A stretch of DNA of 64,000 bases from Acytostelium subglobosum LB1 (Eukaryota; Evosea; Eumycetozoa; Acytosteliales; Acytosteliaceae): contig NW_012236527.1 of assembly GCF_000787575.1 (NCBI RefSeq), positions 868,001 to 932,000 of the forward strand, given 5' to 3'. How positions within the stretch are numbered: the stretch's first letter is position 1; every line of letters starts with the position of its first letter. This document shows positions 14,841 through 26,300 of this stretch, in pieces. The translations under genes and the position numbers were made by a program. Under the pieces are notes generated by a model that saw nothing but the letters and a program-made list of their open reading frames with translations, was not told where the DNA came from and ran no database searches.

Positions 14841-17800
14841 TTATAATGGCTCTAACTTGTCTAGTGGAATGATCGACTTCTTCTTCCAATAGTGATACTC
14901 GTTCCATTGCTCATCGATGTGTTTGCTGCCCGAGGTGATGCTTGGGAACATGTCCTGCACAAGATCGTTGAGCTTGGTGTAGGACTTGTTGTACGTGTTG
15001 TTGGACGTGTTGATGATGCCGTTGGGATTGATCGTGAATGTCTTGCCGGCCGGGATGCCCACCGAGCTGTACGCGGCAACGTCCGTCGATCGATTGCCAA
15101 AGCCGGCATAGAATGGCGAGTAGCCGGGAGGGAAGATGTTCTGGATGTCCTGCAGACAGGCGATCTTGAACTCCTCGGGGTTCTTCTTAATGACCTCGCG
15201 GTTGAACGATGTGAGCAGACGGTTCGGTGACATGAACACCGGGCCTGCCGGCAGCGACCACGATGGCATCTGTGGATCGTTCTGTAGGTTGGACGCAGAA
15301 GTCTGCTTAACCCAGCTGATGTAGTTACGCGTGATGCCCGCCTGACCAATGGCACGAGATGAAAGATACATGATCTGGTAGCCATTCTCCTTGATGTTGG
15401 AGTAGAGCTCGGCAACGCCAATGTGCGACCAGTCCTTGCCAAAGGCCGGCAGCAGATGTCCAAGTGCGTCGGACTTGGTGATTGTTCCGTCGATATCTGA
15501 GATGACGATCTTGGAGTCGTTGTCCCACAGGTAGATGGACGCCGTCAACTCTCTCGTGCCCTGCAGTGTGCTCGATACTACAAAGGTGATTGTGTTGACC
15601 CCCTTCTTCAGGCCCAGTGATTTAAGTTGGGCTGATGTTGGTCGCAGTGACTTCTTGACGTACGAGTGAGGTGGCATGCTTGGTGGAGTCGTCTGTACAA
15701 GCTGTTGGTTTGGCTGTTGTTGAACAATCTGCTTTGATTGAAGTGGTGGAGAGACGACGATTGGAAGATTGCTTGATTGTCCCTCAATCATCTGTTGGTG
15801 TACTTTGTTGTTGTGAGCTACATCTTGTTGCTTTCCATTGACTATCTGTTGTTTGTTAGATGAAGTTGCTTGCTTGTCCTCGTTAGACTTCCAACTTGGG
15901 AGCCAGCTCTTCATACTCCAAGAGTGTCTGCTGCTACCTGGTGGCGCGGCCGTCTTGGCAGCGGTCCTCTCCTCCTTGTCCTTCTTCCTAAGCGACTCTA
16001 ACGCCTCGACGGACAGCGGACGATTGAAAACGAGGTGTGACATGATGTAGTGACCAGCGATCGTCCAAGGGTAGTACTCAGACTCGATCTTGGCCACAAG
16101 GTGTGGGTTCTTGAACAGGGCCACATCGGAACACAGCTGCTCATGCGAGACGATGTGCTCCTGGAAGAAGCGCTCTCGCTCCTCTGGCTCTGACTGCAGG
16201 TTCCTGTCGAGGATCAAGTGTCCGCACAGTGACAGCTGGGCGTGCATCTGTCCTCTTGCTGGGCGGCCAGGTCTGTTGGGCGTCCTGGATGCGGCCAGGG
16301 GTGGGAAGTCGGCGTCGTCTACAATGTCCGACAGCTTCTCCATTGAGTCGGATATAGGGATCAAAGGTGGCAATGAGTCACCGCCCTGCTCATCCAATCC
16401 CTTGACGATCGATGCGTAGCTCTGCTCATTGTTTGTGGACATTGTCATCAGTAAACGATTGGCACTGTACTGATCGAGTCGATCATCCTTGTCGGGTACC
16501 TCTTGCACTCTTTCCTGCTGCTGCTGTTGTTGCTGTTGCTTCTGTGGCTTCCTAGGTCTCTGCTGATGCTGCTCCTCCGACGAGGAATCATTCTTTTGAT
16601 CATGTATATCATGCTCATCCTCCTCGAAATGGAAGATCTGAGGCTCTGCGCCCGTGTCCAGATTGTCCATGGATTGAGGAGGCTCGGTTGGAGGCTTCAC
16701 AAGGTAGGTGGGCTCGACAACAGCTGCTGTTGATGTAGCCGCCGAAGTCTCACGCTTGTTGAAGATCTTCTTGAAGGCCGCTTTGCCCCAAGACTTGGTC
16801 TCCTGCTCGCCACCGGACTCGCCCGCCTCGAGGGTGGCCTCCACGATGGCTGCACTGGTCGTTGTGTTGCTCTCGACCAGGACGCCAGTGGTGTCGCTCA
16901 GATCGCTGGTGAGCTGCTGTTGCTGTTGTTGCTGTGTTATTGTTGCCTCGGTCGAGGTTGATGTTACAGTGATTGATGCCGTTGGCGATGTGATGTGGCT
17001 GTTCGTCTGTTGGGGGCTGGTTGTGTTGGACGAGGGCGGCGATGCTGCCGCCGTTGCGTTGGTCGTCTTGCCTCGAATGAACTTCGGCAGACCTCCCCAA
17101 CGCCAGAAGCCGACCTTTTGCTCCGACTCTGAGTCCGAGTTGACGACCGAGTCGTGGCTGTCCGACAGCTTGCGAGCGCTAGAGTTGGGCGGGCTGTTCT
17201 CCAGTGGTGGCGTGGTGACATTGATCTCTGACGGCGATCCAATAGGTGTGTCGATTGGAGTCTCAGACTCGTAGTTGATAATATAACTATTGATTGGTGA
17301 GTCCAATGTGATATCCTCCGAGCCTTCAAAGAACACTGGTGATGATGTTCTCTTTAGAGGTGATCCTGTAAGTGCTGTGAACGAGTGTTAGTATGGGCGA
17401 ACGAGTCCTTGAGGAGCAAGGGACCTATCACATACCCTTCTTGATGGAACTTGTCGTTGGAGAGGATGGTGCGGTGGTCGAGGCCGAGCTGGAGGGCGTG
17501 ATGTGAAGAGCAGAGTTGGCACTCTTGCTTAGAATATTGTTTGTGGTGATTGCTGGCAATGGGTTGTTGTTGTTGTTGTTTACGTGAGGTTGTTGTCCCT
17601 TCTGCTTGATGATCATCTCTTCGATGGCTGATGTAAGAGGCCTCATCTCTGAGGGCTCCAAATTGTTGATTGTTGTCGTTGTCGTTGTGGTCGTGGTCAT
17701 TGTTGTGGTGGTGGTCTGTTGAATGACGGGCGGCTTGTACATGATCCTAGTCGCCTGGAACTCTGGCAACAGCTCCTCAGTGGACTTTTTTGAAGCGGCT

Positions 17801-18123
17801 GCTCGCGACTGCTTGGGCGACGTAATGGGCGACGTCGCCAGGATGGATGGCACAGGCTCCTCTGTCTCCTCGACAAAGAATGCCTCACCAGCGTGGCCCA
17901 ACTTCATCTGCAAGTCGGTCTTTTGAGCATTGACATAGATTGAGATGATCTTCTCTGACGATGAGATCAGCTGCAACTTGCCGAATCTGATATGAAATGG
18001 TGTACACTTGAGTGAGCCGTCTGTCTGTGGCACTACCAATATATCAATGGCACCACTGAGTGTGGCAGCATTCAACTTGAATGCAAAGTGCACCTCGTCG
18101 AATAACTTCTCCACGTAATTCAT
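14841..18123 (-). CDS. Lipin-family phosphatidate phosphatase
   Basis: Two exons (18123-17436 and 17365-14841), about 1070 aa. The N-lipin domain is clear ([37 protein letters not shown]-like [18 protein letters not shown]). The C-terminal LNS2/HAD domain carries the catalytic DxDxT motif ([12 protein letters not shown]), then [21 protein letters not shown] and [15 protein letters not shown]. Between them is a long Ser/Gln-rich, low-complexity region. The enzyme converts phosphatidate to diacylglycerol at ER and nuclear membranes. The single intron has a canonical TACTAAC branch site followed by two in-phase acceptors nine bases apart; I used the downstream one. Confidence 0.94.
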
Positions 18124-18933
18124 CTCCTCCTCTCTCTCTCTCAGTACTGTATATCTATCTCGCTCAAAGTAATACTCCTACTTCTTATTCGTTCTGTCTA
18201 TATATCTCTATCTCTATCTATCGATGTTCGATGTAATGGTTAATCAATAATATTTAAATTAATAATATTATTACTTGTTTTGTTGTTGAGATATATGTTT
18301 GTTATGTTTGTGTGTATGTTATGTTGTATATGTGTGAATGAATAAGTGAAGTGAGATAGATAGAGACAAGAAGTTGTATGAAATTGCTTTGGAAGATGGG
18401 AGTGTGTCGTGTGTGCCAGACTTGATATCCATTTCCTTTTTAAGACCAAGTTGGTGGGGTCGGTGTGTGTTTGGGATTCTCTATTTGCGTGGCACCCTTC
18501 GCGTCTCTCCTTGACTTTAGACCTTTACATTCAATTCCAATTCAATTCAATTGCCTGTTCAACCAATATTACCTTGATGATGATGAGTAAGTAGCAATGA
18601 TGAATCATATGATCAATCCTATTTACTCGGGATTTCAACGTATTACTATATCTCCCCACAAAGTAAATTGGGATTTGGTTTGATTGAATGGATTAAAGAA
18701 ACTTGATGAGTCATTGTAGTGTTGACATCATCATTGATCATTGAAATCCAATAGTAAGTAAGTAATTATCCAATCTAAATGGATACAAATAATAATACAT
18801 CTAAAGATACAATCTTTGTTCGTTCACAACTCAAAAAAATGAAGTTGTGGTGAAGACTGAGTTCTGTTGTGTTTGAACAAACAACAGTTCATTGTTAGTA
18901 GACTGTGAACAGATATTAGGATAGATAGATAAA
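18124..18933. promoter_or_regulatory. Divergent intergenic region, lipin and UBC9
   Basis: About 800 bp between the lipin start (minus) and the UBC9 start (plus). Very AT-rich with short TATCTATCTAT and AATT-type repeats; no ORF with a recognisable motif. It must contain both promoters. Confidence 0.5.
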
Positions 18934-19796
18934 ATGGCAGATGTAGCACTTGCAAGGTTAGCTGAGGAGAGAAAGTCGTGGAGAAAGGATCATCCACCTG
19001 TATGTTTGAATGAACAAACCTTTGAATGAATGAACAATGAATGAATGATGGGCAATGAACAAACATTAACCAACAACATAACATGTTCACTTGATATGAA
19101 TGAATGAATGAATAACCAAAACAGGACTTCTTTGCAAGACCAGCCTCTAACGCTGATGGCTCAACCAATTTGAATAGATGGGATTGTGGAGTACCTGGAA
19201 AGAAAGGTGTATGTACATCATCAACATCATCATCAGACATCTAGTTCTTTCATTAACTTACTTACTATTGACACAACAACATTAGACTGCATGGGAGAAT
19301 GGTGTATACCCAGTCACTCTAGTATTCTCAAATGATTATCCAGCAAAGTCCCCACTTTGTAGGTTATAGATTAGGTTATGTTGATCAATCGAGTGATTGA
19401 GTATGCTCAGTAGACTCTAACATCAAACAACAACAACAACATGAATATAGGTTCATTCCCTGCAGGATTCTTCCATCCCAATGTATTCTCAAATGGCGAT
19501 ATTTGTCTATCAATCATTGGTAATGATTGGAAGCCATCGATCACAGTAAAACAGATTCTGATTGGAATACAAGACTTGTTGGATAATCCGAATCCACTAA
19601 GTCCAGCTTCAACTGCTATCACTGTTTATGAGTAAGTGGTCATCACTCATTCTTCAGCTGATCATTATGTTCCTGTCACTGACGCGTCCCAATCAATCAA
19701 TCATTCATTCATTCATTCAAACAATACAATAGGAAGAACAAGAAGGAGTACGAAAAGAAGATACTAGCGCAGGCCAAGTCATACTTACCCAAGTAG
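18934..19796 (+). CDS. ubc9: SUMO-conjugating enzyme UBC9
   Basis: Five exons: 18934-18999, 19125-19208, 19286-19358, 19451-19631 and 19733-19796, about 155 aa; all phases fit. The order of motifs follows UBC9 exactly: [48 protein letters not shown] with the catalytic Cys, [20 protein letters not shown] and a C-terminal [14 protein letters not shown]. It transfers SUMO from the E1 to target lysines. Compared with human UBC9, the loop just after the catalytic Cys ([11 protein letters not shown]) is two residues shorter than the usual CLSILEEDKDWRP. The conventional E2 alternative is excluded by the N-terminal [14 protein letters not shown] block. Confidence 0.95.
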
Positions 19797-20026
19797 ACAG
19801 ATAGAGAGAGAGGAAAGATATACCTTGGCAAGCCAGGCTGTCTGGCATCATAAGTGTCAGCCAGTCCTGTGTACATGTTTATTAATAATACAACCTCGAG
19901 AGAGAGAAGCGCACTGCTCCTCTTCAACGAGGGTTTCCACAAAGGAACAGCGGAAGCGAGACAGAGAGTAGAGAGTCAAGTCAAGTATGTCATGTGTGAC
20001 TCTAGTCATATAATGTTTACTGCTGA

Positions 20027-20632
20027 CTATGTGGGATAGGCTGCACCTGGAGGTGGCTGTGCGTAGTATTGCTCTTGTGTCTGTTGTGGTGGATAGGCTG
20101 CACCTGGAGGTGGCTGTGCGTAGTAGCCAGCTGGTGGATGTTGTGCTGGCTGATAGGGATAGCCTGGCTGTGGTTGAGGCTGCTGCGGTGGATACATCTC
20201 ATAGGTGACATTTGGTTGTGGATGCATCGTTGTCATCATCACTGGCTGCGGCTGCATGACGGTCATGCCTGGCTGCAACACTGTTGTGGTGTGGACGACA
20301 CCGCCGCTGTACTTCTTGCGACGATGACGCTGGCAGAGCATGACGATGACCACAATGACGACGACGACCACTGCGATCACAAACACGATCATGATAATGC
20401 CTGGCGAGTTGATCTGTAATGTGCAGGAATCGCATACCTGGACACTTGTATAAATATTACTGTATTGATTGAAGCCTGTACATTTTGGTTCTGAAATGCT
20501 TGATCCATAATACGGCTTGCCCGAGCATTCAAACATTCCAACACAACATGGGTCTGATGATGCTGATGCTGTTCCAACTAAAGTTGTTGCAATAACTACT
20601 ACTAGTACAAATAATATATTATTATTATTCAT
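20027..20632 (-). CDS. Cys-rich single-pass membrane protein with Pro/Gln-rich tail (family copy 1)
   Basis: I place the start at the Met at 20632 (MNNNNILFVLV...), because from there a signal peptide follows directly; the frame is open up to another Met at 20707, but that extra stretch is low complexity. After cleavage the ectodomain has a CC(V/I)G...C motif and five or more further Cys residues (CCVGMFEC ... KCTGFNQY ... VCDSC). A hydrophobic segment ([21 protein letters not shown]) is followed by a basic stop-transfer (CQRHRRKK) and a cytosolic tail rich in Pro, Gln and Tyr with two repeats of YYAQPPPGAAYP. Two related genes follow upstream at 21048 and 21908. Layout resembles small Shisa/WBP1-type adaptors, but I cannot assign a family. 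Confidence 0.7.
   Translation of the reverse strand: MNNNNILFVLVVVIATTLVGTASASSDPCCVGMFECSGKPYYGSSISEPKCTGFNQYSNIYTSVQVCDSCTLQINSPGIIMIVFVIAVVVVVIVVIVMLCQRHRRKKYSGGVVHTTTVLQPGMTVMQPQPVMMTTMHPQPNVTYEMYPPQQPQPQPGYPYQPAQHPPAGYYAQPPPGAAYPPQQTQEQYYAQPPPGAAYPT
20034..20125 (-). repeat. Direct repeat encoding YYAQPPPGAAYP units
   Basis: Two near-identical copies of about 34 bp (near 20034-20067 and 20092-20125) encode the last two Pro-rich tail repeats of the membrane protein. They are probably a recent intragenic duplication. Confidence 0.7.
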
Positions 20633-21047
20633 TCTCGAAGTTGTTTGTGATTGTTTGTTATATGATTGATTGTTTGGTTGATTGGTTGATTGAGATAACA
20701 TATTCATGAATGAATATTTATATGTTCGTGACTTGTTTGCTTATGTTAAGATAAGTTGTAGGCTTGTCCTTGTAGACTAGGGCGGGGGTTGGATGACGTC
20801 CAACCAAAACAACACAATACATCATAGTCACACAATTTTGTGAACGACACCCCACTTCGTTCAAACACACAATCATGCTTGTGTGTTGTTTCGTTCATTG
20901 AATCTCGATCAAGATATAAATCATCACCCCCAAACCAAAATCATCATCCCATCTTCCAAAGACCTATCACCTTATTTTGTCCTGTAGTCCCAAGTAAGTA
21001 TGCAATAATATGTATTATTTATTATCTATGATCCTGGGTTGACATCA
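20633..21047. other. Intergenic spacer between two tandem membrane-protein genes
   Basis: No gene supported. It holds the 5' flank of copy 1 and the 3' flank of copy 2, with ATTG-type repeats near 20660-20700. A short plus-strand frame at 20840-21031 has no motif and no family resemblance. Confidence 0.5.
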
Positions 21048-21659
21048 TCATAATGTTTGATGACTTGATGTGGTATCTTGATTTGTTGTAGTTGAAGACG
21101 GGATGATTCCATCAATTGATTGGGAACAATCAATCTCTATATCTTTGGAGGTATTGATTTTGATTTTTTTGTTGTCACCATCGTGACCATCAGAGGATAC
21201 AACAGTAACTTGAGTTTTCATTTGGATATCTTCATCTCGGGATTCTTGAGTTGACATATCCTGATCGATCTTTTTGGTACTTTGCCTCCTGCGACAAGAT
21301 CCTCTTTTAAGTAGAAAAACTAATATTGATACAAATATGAATACTACTGGTATCATAGCATAGGCATAGACTGGTGCCCCTCCAATTTTAGGGCTTGTTT
21401 GAGGAGGAGGATCGACTAGATTATTATTCTTTGGAACTGAGTAGCAATCTTCACAATATTTAAATATTTGGGCATCGATTGTCACATATTGGTATTTCTC
21501 ACCAATACATTTAGTATCAATATTTGAGTCCTCATATATTGGTGTTGATATACAATAAATAGTTCCAATACAACATCCTTTACGACCATTAACTTGACCA
21601 ACAATTAATAAAATATAGAATATAAATAAAATAATAAATTTATGATTATTGGTCTTCAT
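21048..21659 (-). CDS. Cys-rich single-pass membrane protein (family copy 2)
   Basis: Start placed at the Met at 21659 (MKTNNHKFIILFIFYILLIVG), which gives a clean signal peptide; a Met at 21719 in the same frame would add a hydrophobic Tyr-rich stretch. The ectodomain repeats the family pattern (GCCIGTIYC ... KCIGEKYQYV ... YCEDC), then a transmembrane segment (YAYAMIPVVFIFVSILVFLL) and a charged cytosolic tail (KRGSCRRRQSTKK) without the Pro-rich repeats of copies 1 and 3. About 203 aa. Function unknown. Confidence 0.7.
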   Translation of the reverse strand: MKTNNHKFIILFIFYILLIVGQVNGRKGCCIGTIYCISTPIYEDSNIDTKCIGEKYQYVTIDAQIFKYCEDCYSVPKNNNLVDPPPQTSPKIGGAPVYAYAMIPVVFIFVSILVFLLKRGSCRRRQSTKKIDQDMSTQESRDEDIQMKTQVTVVSSDGHDGDNKKIKINTSKDIEIDCSQSIDGIIPSSTTTNQDTTSSHQTL

Positions 21660-21790
21660 ATTTATATAATAATAGTATACAATTGATAATAATAGATATG
21701 ACCAATCATAATACGTCATCTTATGGGTTGATTGATTGATTGATGGATTGATTCAATCATTGAGGATTCCTCAATCCAAAGGAGGACTGG

Positions 21791-21809
21791 TTTTTTTTTT
21801 TTTTTTTTT
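21791..21809 (+). repeat. Poly-T tract (19 nt)
   Basis: An uninterrupted run of 19 T in the spacer between membrane-protein copies 2 and 3, just 3' of copy 3. Could be an A-tail relic of a retro-copied sequence on the minus strand or simple slippage; no adjoining element is recognisable. Confidence 0.8.
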
Positions 21810-21907
21810 GTTCCCCATCACTCCAAATGCGGTCCCTGATCAGGACAAATCAAGATTCCAGGATACCATTTAAAATTACATATTTTTATTAGATCTGGTT
21901 GCTTAAA

Positions 21908-22534
21908 CTAGTATGGCGCCTGTTGGATGGGTGGCGCTGAGGCGATGGCTGGTGGCTGAGCGTATGGGTATGCTGGCGCTCCGTAAGTACCAGGTGGGTA
22001 CACGCCACCGGGTTGTGGGTATGCTCCGGGATAGGCCGCAGGCATGCCCTGTAGCTGATTGGGCTGATAGTCGTATCCATTGCCAAATGAAGGTGCCACT
22101 GATTGTTGTGTCATCACTATTGTAGTTGGTTGTTGTTGTATATGTACTAATTGTGTTGTGTGTGTCTTGGCATTTCTGATCCTGTTCCTACGCGCGCGGT
22201 ATAAGCTGGCGGCCACTGCAATGACAAAGATGGCGACGATTGGTATGACGTAGAAGATGTACGATGGCACTTTGCTGCTGGATGACGATGCGGGCGGTGA
22301 TGTGTATCTGGGGTCAAGGTCACAGTAGTTGCAGACATCCACGTATGATCCATTATATCTAAACATTGTGTTGAGGCCACGACATGTCACATAATATGTA
22401 GTGTTGTCGTTTATTGGAATTGTCGTACAGTTGGTGATTCCAATACAACATGCTGAACCATCCACCATACTGCTGCGAGACAGTATCACTGTGAATACAA
22501 GTACTAAAAAGTATATTGAGTATGTTAACTTCAT
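21908..22534 (-). CDS. Cys-rich single-pass membrane protein (family copy 3)
   Basis: Single exon, 208 aa, start MKLTYSIYFLVLVFTVILS giving a signal peptide. Ectodomain: ACCIGITNC ... VTCRG ... VCNYCDLD, with potential N-glycosylation sites (NCT, NTT, NGS). Transmembrane segment YIFYVIPIVAIFVIAVAAS, basic stop (YRARRNRIR), then a cytosolic tail rich in Pro/Tyr/Gly (PAYPGAYPQPGGVYPPG). Closest in layout to copy 1. The three head-to-tail genes are a local tandem duplication. The ligand or partner is not known. Confidence 0.75.
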   Translation of the reverse strand: MKLTYSIYFLVLVFTVILSRSSMVDGSACCIGITNCTTIPINDNTTYYVTCRGLNTMFRYNGSYVDVCNYCDLDPRYTSPPASSSSSKVPSYIFYVIPIVAIFVIAVAASLYRARRNRIRNAKTHTTQLVHIQQQPTTIVMTQQSVAPSFGNGYDYQPNQLQGMPAAYPGAYPQPGGVYPPGTYGAPAYPYAQPPAIASAPPIQQAPY

Positions 22535-23397
22535 ATCTTTGTTTATCTCTATCTCTATCTTTAACTTTATCTTTATCTTTAAATCTGTATGTAACTCTCA
22601 AAACTATTTTTAACGATCACACCCTTACCTCCTCACATTTTGTTGTGATGGAGAATTATGATAGATCAATCACACGTCACCAGCCCCACCTCTCAATCAA
22701 TCACCAAAGGTTTGGTTGATCAAAAAATCATCATATTAGATATTTTATTTTTAATTTTTCGAGATTGAACGATCAAACAATGAATGAACAAGCAAGCACC
22801 CCAACGTGATGTTACAAGGTATACGTTCAATCACTATTCTTTGTTTTTATTACTATTACTACTAGTATGATAGTTAAATGGAATGATTGAGGCAGTAAGT
22901 TATAAATGAACTAAACTTTGATTGAACAAAGTTAGATAACATAACTAACAATGTTGCTTTATAGTAAAGTATGATGTATGTCTACTGCCAAACAACGATC
23001 AGCGACTTGGATGGTTCGTTTGATGGATATCACCATGAGAACCAACATGCCCAATAGTAGAAAAGTGTTGGTCAAGGTCCTGTCGCTAGGACATACCAAA
23101 GTGAATATTCAAGTTCCACTCACTTCCACTTTGATCACCAGAGTACCAAGACAATCAATGAGATGGAGGGGAACCTTATATCATGGTGTTTATTGTTCCA
23201 ACAAACATATATCTATCAATATTCATTACCAAACAGATATTAATAGTTATTATTATTATTACTACTTATCCTTATTCTACTTCGTTTATTTAAAATAATA
23301 TTGTAAGTTTGATAAATGATGATGATGATTAGGATGATTGATATAGACTGACTCAATCAAACATACATACCATAACATAGTTTGGAATAATACCAAC
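22535..23397. other. Intergenic region upstream of the RNF213-like gene
   Basis: About 860 bp. The left part is the promoter side of membrane-protein copy 3, with TATCTTTAACTTTATC repeats. From about 22960 to 23240 the sequence is noticeably less AT-rich and reads as semi-open frames, but without a convincing start, splice plan or motif; it may be a relic exon. AT-rich again up to the ATG at 23398. Confidence 0.45.
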
Positions 23398-26300
23398 ATG
23401 AGCAGTGCAGGACGAGGAGGTACACAAGGTGGAAGAGGTGGAGCCAGTGGTGGCGGCAGAAAGGTCAACTTTAATGACCCAGAGCTGGATGACCAACCCA
23501 ATCAAGGTAAGTTCAATTGGAATGGATCCAATTGATTGATTGATTGATTGACTAACTTTATCATTCATTGGTGTTGCAGATCCACAACCTCCACAACAAC
23601 CTGACAATGATCCCAATAACAACAATAATAACAACAACAATAACAATAACAACAATAACAACAATAACAACAATAACAACAAAAACAACAACAACAACAA
23701 CAATAACAACAACAACAATGTACCTCAAACAAATGTTATAAACATCAACTTGAGGATATATATCTACTTTGTTGCGATGGAGAAGTTGAAGTTCCTCCCA
23801 GCAATCTATGTTGATGGCCATATGATCCCAAGCTCCATTCTATACAATGGACTGTACGCCACTTTGATGGCAGAGGAGAACAAAGACTTCCAGTTCTGCG
23901 TCAAGATGGCCGATGTCCAAGAGAAGACTTCTCTTGGCAGACCCAAGTTCAGAGAGATTGAGGGCAGACACATGAAGGAGGGCATGCTCTATGTTGACAT
24001 CAACAATGAAATGTTTAATGGTCGCGTGTGGCACACCAAGGTCGATGTGGAGTCCGCCGTGCAATTCGAGGATGTGGCCCGATTCCTGGCTGGAGCCTGT
24101 CCCGAGCCCCAAGTGTTTGAGCGTGAGACAAGATTCATGTTTGACAAGCTCAAGACTGGAAGCAGGATGTTCTACAATCTGGTGCTGAGAAGGATACTCG
24201 AACATTTGGAGAAAGATCCGTTCGTGCCCAGTGAGAACATCCTCCCCTTTGCCATCATACTCTGTCGTATTGCCGACCACTATGACTTTAGACATTGCAT
24301 CAAGTTGGACAACAAGTTCATCAGTCTTGATATCATTAAGAAGTCATTGCCAGCACTGCAGCGCAACCCAAAATACATCCAAGAGGCAAAGGAGTGTGGC
24401 TTGGTGGTGAAGACCAACGGTAACATCTGGCGCTACTTCAACCTGGTGTCAGCATTCGCCTACTCGTTCAACCAGCAGAACACGACCGACTCGCTGAACA
24501 ACTACAGAGAGGTATCCAATGGCAAGCTGACCCAGGACGAGTTGGAGCTGATCAATAGCATCACGGACTGGAAGGTGTACGCATCGTTGGACCCGACTAT
24601 GTTCATTACATCCGTAGCGATGGCCAATAGCATGTCAATGACCAACGTCATCCCTCAGTTCTTTGGCCCCCGTCTCCCAGACTACAAGACATGCCTCAAC
24701 AGAATGAAGCGCGAAGAGTACCTTGAAGAGTGGCTCCAATGTCTCAAACTTCAGCCAAACATCGCGTCAAAGGACTCAATCCCATTCTCACTCCTCGGCG
24801 ACCGCTTCCGCACAAACGAGGGCAATGATGTCAACAACCAAAAGGAGGTGTTGCCTCTGCTTCAAGCTGTGCTCGACCACGCCAAAGCCATCGCCAACGC
24901 GAACAACAACAACAACAACAACAATAACAACAATGTCAACGCCAAGATGTCGCTCTGGGACAGTCACCTACTCGAGCAGGTCAAGGACCGTGTGAAGAGA
25001 CAGGCAGGCAACTCGAATGAGCAGTTTGTCAATGGCATGATCAACATTGCTCTGATGTTTGAGGAGAATGGCCCATTCACCCGTCAGTTCATGCAGTACT
25101 TGCCCGAAGCCATCGACAGGACCCTAGGCACAAGACTCAAGCTGCTGGTCAACAAGTACAAGCGTGGCACACTACTCTTCACCATGGAGAGGGACTCACT
25201 CAAGACTATCTATGGGAAAATGTCAAAGGAGTACTTGCTAAGCACCACAGATGACCTGTTGGCTGTGACCGAGAAGCGCACTGATGCCCTGGTCATTGAG
25301 CTGTATGAACTGTGCTTTGAGCGTCTGATCGACATCATCAAAAATGAGAATCCAGTCACCCAGCTACAGCGACGCAGTAGCTTCCTCAAGTTGGTCTGCG
25401 CGCCTTCCGAAACCCGCGAAAGTGACCTCTACTACTACATCACAATCCAGGGCGTGCAGCAACAGTTTGATCGTGCATACTCTGACATTAATGGTGTGGC
25501 AAAGAAGCGCATGGACCAACTCGTGAGCGACGCTGCCATGCTGGCCGAACGCATCAACTCCAAGCAAATGTTTGGCGACGGCCTTCAGTTCCTCACCGAG
25601 CACAACATGGAGCTAGTTTCATTGTTGCTAGAGTTGGAGGAGCCACTAAGTGTGTCTGCCAAAAAGCTTATACAACATGCCAAGAAGATCAATGGCCAGT
25701 GGTTGAGCTTCCTGGAGGCATTCACCATCCTGCAGAGCTGTCCACAGTTTGAGGGACAGGCCAAAGAGATGCACAAGGTCTACGCCGACAAGCACAGGAC
25801 CATGATGCTAACGATGGTATGTGAGTGGTACGAGCCCCAGAGCCATCCCAACTTCAGGATGGTATCCGACCGCCTCAAGCAACTGGGCAACTCAGCCTTC
25901 TTCCAGCACCTCTGGCACGACGAGTCGATTGGCAGAGATATGTTGGCGAGGAGCACTGACGTTGACTTCACAGACCGTGTGGTCATGTTCTTTGACCTCT
26001 ACTTTGGCAAGTGGCGCGAGTTGATCGAGCAGGTGGGCAGTGGCGAGTTGATGGTGGCCTCCATCGCCACCCTATTCAAGAACAACATTGACAACGGCAC
26101 GACAATGTTCCGTAACAAGATCATCAAGATGAAGGAGGCCGAGGTGAGGAAGGAGATGGAGTTCAATCGTAAGGCTTTGAAGGAGGACATCGAGACCATC
26201 ATCAATCAAGAGTTGGACCTATACAAACTACTACATCCAAGTGGTACCACCCTTGAGCGACAAATCGTCTCCAAGAAGGTTCACAGCTGCATAACCGCGC

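Noticed and set aside
15000-17300. Plus-strand and second minus-strand frames inside lipin
   Set aside because: Antisense or shifted images of the lipin coding region; no domain and no independent promoter space.
21791-21809. Poly-T as evidence of a retroelement end
   Set aside because: No recognisable element body or target-site duplication next to it; simple slippage is enough.
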